NCBI GenBank assembly: GCA_027021095.1
Contig: JALUUZ010000526.1
Coordinates: 1-6,718, forward strand
Reading direction: 5' to 3'
DNA length: 6,718 bases
DNA from: Gammaproteobacteria bacterium
Lineage (GTDB): Bacteria > Pseudomonadota > Gammaproteobacteria > SZUA-21
A program made the position numbers and the translations under genes. Below the pieces are notes generated by a model that worked only from the letters and a program-made list of their open reading frames with translations, was not told the DNA's origin and did not search any database. Below are positions 4,761 through 6,718 of this stretch, one piece after another. How positions within the stretch are numbered: the stretch's first letter is position 1; each line of letters starts with the position of its first letter.

Positions 4761-6581
4761 ATGATAGAGAAACTCAGAAATATAGCCATCATTGCGCATG
4801 TGGACCATGGCAAGACGACATTGATCGACAGGCTGTTACAGCAGTCGGGGACTTTGGACAGCCTGGGGGATGCCCAGGAAAGGATCATGGATTCCAATGA
4901 CCTGGAAAAAGAGCGTGGGATCACGATCCTGTCAAAGAACACAGCGATCAAATGGGATGATTACCGGATCAATATCATCGATACACCGGGGCATGCCGAT
5001 TTCGGCGGTGAAGTGGAGCGCATCCTGTCGATGGTGGACTCCGCGCTGTTGCTGGTCGATGCGGTCGAGGGGCCGATGCCGCAGACACGTTTTGTGACCG
5101 CCAAGGCGTTTGCGATGGGGTTGAAGCCTATCGTCGTCGTCAACAAGATCGATCGCCCGGGCGCCCGGCCGGACTGGGTGTTGGACCAGACCTTCGATTT
5201 GTTCGACCGGCTGGGTGCGACGGAAGAGCAGTTGGATTTTCCGGTGATCTATGCCTCGGCGTTGCAGGGTTATGCGTCACTCGATGCACAGCAAAAGGGT
5301 GCCGACATGACGCCATTGTTCGAAATGATCGTCGACCAGGTCAACCCGCCGCAAGTCGATCTCGATGGTCCGTTCCAGATGCAGGTGACCAGCCTGGACT
5401 ATAACAGCTACGTCGGTGTGATCGGTATCGGGCGTATACAACGTGGCACCGTGAGCAGGAATACGGCGCTGACGCTGGTTGACAGCCAGGGAGTTCAGCG
5501 GCCGGTGAAACTTCTGCAGTTGTTCGGATTTCACGGGCTCGAGCGCGTCGAACTCGAGCAGGCCAATGCCGGGGATATCATAGCCTGCACGGGTATAGAT
5601 CCGTTGGATATCTCTGATACCTTGTGTGCGCCGGAGTGTCCTGAGGCATTACCGGCGTTGTCGGTCGATGAGCCGACGGTCAGTATGACGTTTCAGGTCA
5701 ACAAGTCACCGTTTGCAGGTCGGGATGGAAAATATGTTACCTCACGCCAGATCAAGGAGCGACTGCTCCAGGAACTGAAGCACAATGTAGCACTGCGTGT
5801 CGAGGAGACGGACGACCCGGACCGTTTCAAGGTTTCCGGGCGTGGTGAACTGCACCTGTCGATCCTGATCGAGACCATGCGCCGTGAGGGCTATGAGCTG
5901 GGTGTATCACGGCCGGAGGTGATTCTCAAGGAAGTCGATGGCCGTTTACTGGAGCCGATGGAACGGGTGACCGTCGATATCGAGGAAGTGCATCAAGGTG
6001 CGGTCATGGAAAAGCTTGGCGAGCGTGGTGCAGAGATCCAGGACATGGCGCCGGATGGTGCCGGCCGGGTGCGGCTGGATTACAAGATGCCGGCGCGTGG
6101 ATTGATCGGCTTCCGGACCGAATTTATGACTGCCACGCAGGGCACCGGGCTGCTCTACAGCGTGTTCGACGGTTACGGGCCGTGCAAACCAGGGCGTATC
6201 GGCCAGCGCAGCAATGGTGTGCTGATTTCGAATGCAAAGGGCAAGGCGGTAGGTTATGCGCTGTTCAACTTGCAGGAGCGCGGGCGCCTGTTCGTCAGCC
6301 ACGGTGATGAGGTCTACGAGGGGATGATCGTCGGCCTGCATTCACGCGCCAATGACCTGGTGGTCAACCCGATGAAGACCAAGCAACTGACCAATGTGCG
6401 TGCCTCCGGGTCCGACGAGGCAATCATCTTGACGCCACCGGTGGTGCATACGCTGGAACAGGCGCTGGAATTCATCGATGACGATGAATTGGTCGAGGTT
6501 ACACCGAATTTTATTCGTATCCGTAAAAAGCTGTTGACAGAGAACGAGCGTAAACGTGCCAGGTCGGCCAAGGCAAGTTGA
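4761..6581 (+). CDS. typA: Translational GTPase TypA/BipA, 606 aa
   Basis: This is a ribosome-associated GTPase of the EF-G/LepA class. In enteric bacteria it supports large-subunit assembly and growth at low temperature and under stress. All GTPase motifs are intact: G1 AHVDHGKT (12-19), G2 with T54 in RGITI (52-56), G3 DTPGH (74-78), G4 NKID (128-131) and G5 SAL (166-168). After the G domain (to about 197) come the beta-barrel domain II (about 203-290), the EF-G III-like and V-like domains (about 300-480), and the TypA-specific C-terminal domain, including the strongly conserved EFIDDDELVEVTP near the end. Length equals that of the E. coli protein (607). I chose ATG 4761 because the family begins MIEKLRNIAIIAHVDHGKTT. 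GTG 4746 or 4752 would add five or three residues unsupported by the family. The ribosome site before 4761 is weak (AGTGGA, 4751-4756). It is separated from the upstream genes by a terminator and has its own TATAAT box, so it is probably monocistronic. Confidence 0.98.
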   Translation: MIEKLRNIAIIAHVDHGKTTLIDRLLQQSGTLDSLGDAQERIMDSNDLEKERGITILSKNTAIKWDDYRINIIDTPGHADFGGEVERILSMVDSALLLVDAVEGPMPQTRFVTAKAFAMGLKPIVVVNKIDRPGARPDWVLDQTFDLFDRLGATEEQLDFPVIYASALQGYASLDAQQKGADMTPLFEMIVDQVNPPQVDLDGPFQMQVTSLDYNSYVGVIGIGRIQRGTVSRNTALTLVDSQGVQRPVKLLQLFGFHGLERVELEQANAGDIIACTGIDPLDISDTLCAPECPEALPALSVDEPTVSMTFQVNKSPFAGRDGKYVTSRQIKERLLQELKHNVALRVEETDDPDRFKVSGRGELHLSILIETMRREGYELGVSRPEVILKEVDGRLLEPMERVTVDIEEVHQGAVMEKLGERGAEIQDMAPDGAGRVRLDYKMPARGLIGFRTEFMTATQGTGLLYSVFDGYGPCKPGRIGQRSNGVLISNAKGKAVGYALFNLQERGRLFVSHGDEVYEGMIVGLHSRANDLVVNPMKTKQLTNVRASGSDEAIILTPPVVHTLEQALEFIDDDELVEVTPNFIRIRKKLLTENERKRARSAKAS

Positions 6582-6673
6582 TCGCCGGCACCACAAGCCT
6601 GATAATTGAATAGTCAAGACCTGGCGCTTGCGGGCTGGGTGGCTTTCGCGACCGAGGAGCGCGCAGGCAAGTA

Positions 6674-6700
6674 GGGTGCGTTGTACGCACCACCACCACG
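6674..6700. repeat. Hairpin resembling a dispersed intergenic repeat (GGGTGCGT...ACGCACC)
   Basis: GGTGCGT (6675-6681) and ACGCACC (6685-6691) form a perfect seven-base inverted repeat around TGT, preceded by GTAG and followed by ACCACCAC. I remember very similar GTAGGGTGCGT/ACGCACC segments as repeated intergenic elements in many proteobacteria, but copy number cannot be seen here because this is the only copy in the window. No T-run follows, so it is not a typical intrinsic terminator. The element may continue beyond the window. Confidence 0.45.
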
Positions 6701-6718
6701 ATAAATCGCATCACATCA

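Noticed and set aside
4640..4900. 86-codon frame across the typA leader, including a cysteine-rich stretch
   Set aside because: It overlaps the typA start by about 140 bases in another frame, and the only internal Met (4667) has no good ribosome site. Best explained as chance.

Overview
The window looks like a chromosomal segment of a gammaproteobacterium. The best evidence is a complete typA/bipA gene whose product can be aligned from memory with the Escherichia coli protein almost end to end (606 versus 607 residues). GC content is moderately high, all convincing genes lie on the + strand, and no integrase, transposase, phage gene or CRISPR array is visible. I cannot name the genus.

Layout. 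(1) Positions 121-1391 hold two translationally coupled genes. The first encodes a small receiver-like protein that lacks the residues needed for phosphorylation. The second encodes a class I SAM-dependent methyltransferase whose ATG overlaps the stop of the first as ATGA. (2) Positions 1392-1686 are an AT-richer intergenic region with a consensus TATAAT box and a possible 25-codon small ORF. (3) Positions 1687-4500 carry three genes of unknown function in a row: a four-helix membrane protein with a C-terminal PH-like domain, a three-helix membrane protein with about seven ankyrin repeats, and a small secreted cysteine-rich DUF4189-type protein. A strong intrinsic terminator (4542-4584) closes this group. 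(4) Positions 4585-6581 hold a promoter-like TATAAT box, a leader of about 130 nt, and the translational GTPase gene typA (bipA). The leader has a good Shine-Dalgarno followed by an ATG-TAA start-stop. (5) The last 140 bases contain no gene but include a GGTGCGT/ACGCACC hairpin resembling a dispersed intergenic repeat.

How the genes may work together. The 1687-4500 group is bounded by a promoter-like site and a terminator, and all three products are membrane or exported proteins, so it may be one envelope-related transcription unit. By the positive-inside rule, the ankyrin domain would face the periplasm, where the DUF4189 protein is also expected. The pseudo-receiver and methyltransferase are probably made in a fixed ratio, but no substrate can be inferred. 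typA appears to be an independent housekeeping unit. The least familiar content is the three-gene envelope group and the pseudo-receiver/methyltransferase pair. I see no clear-cut defence system or mobile element.
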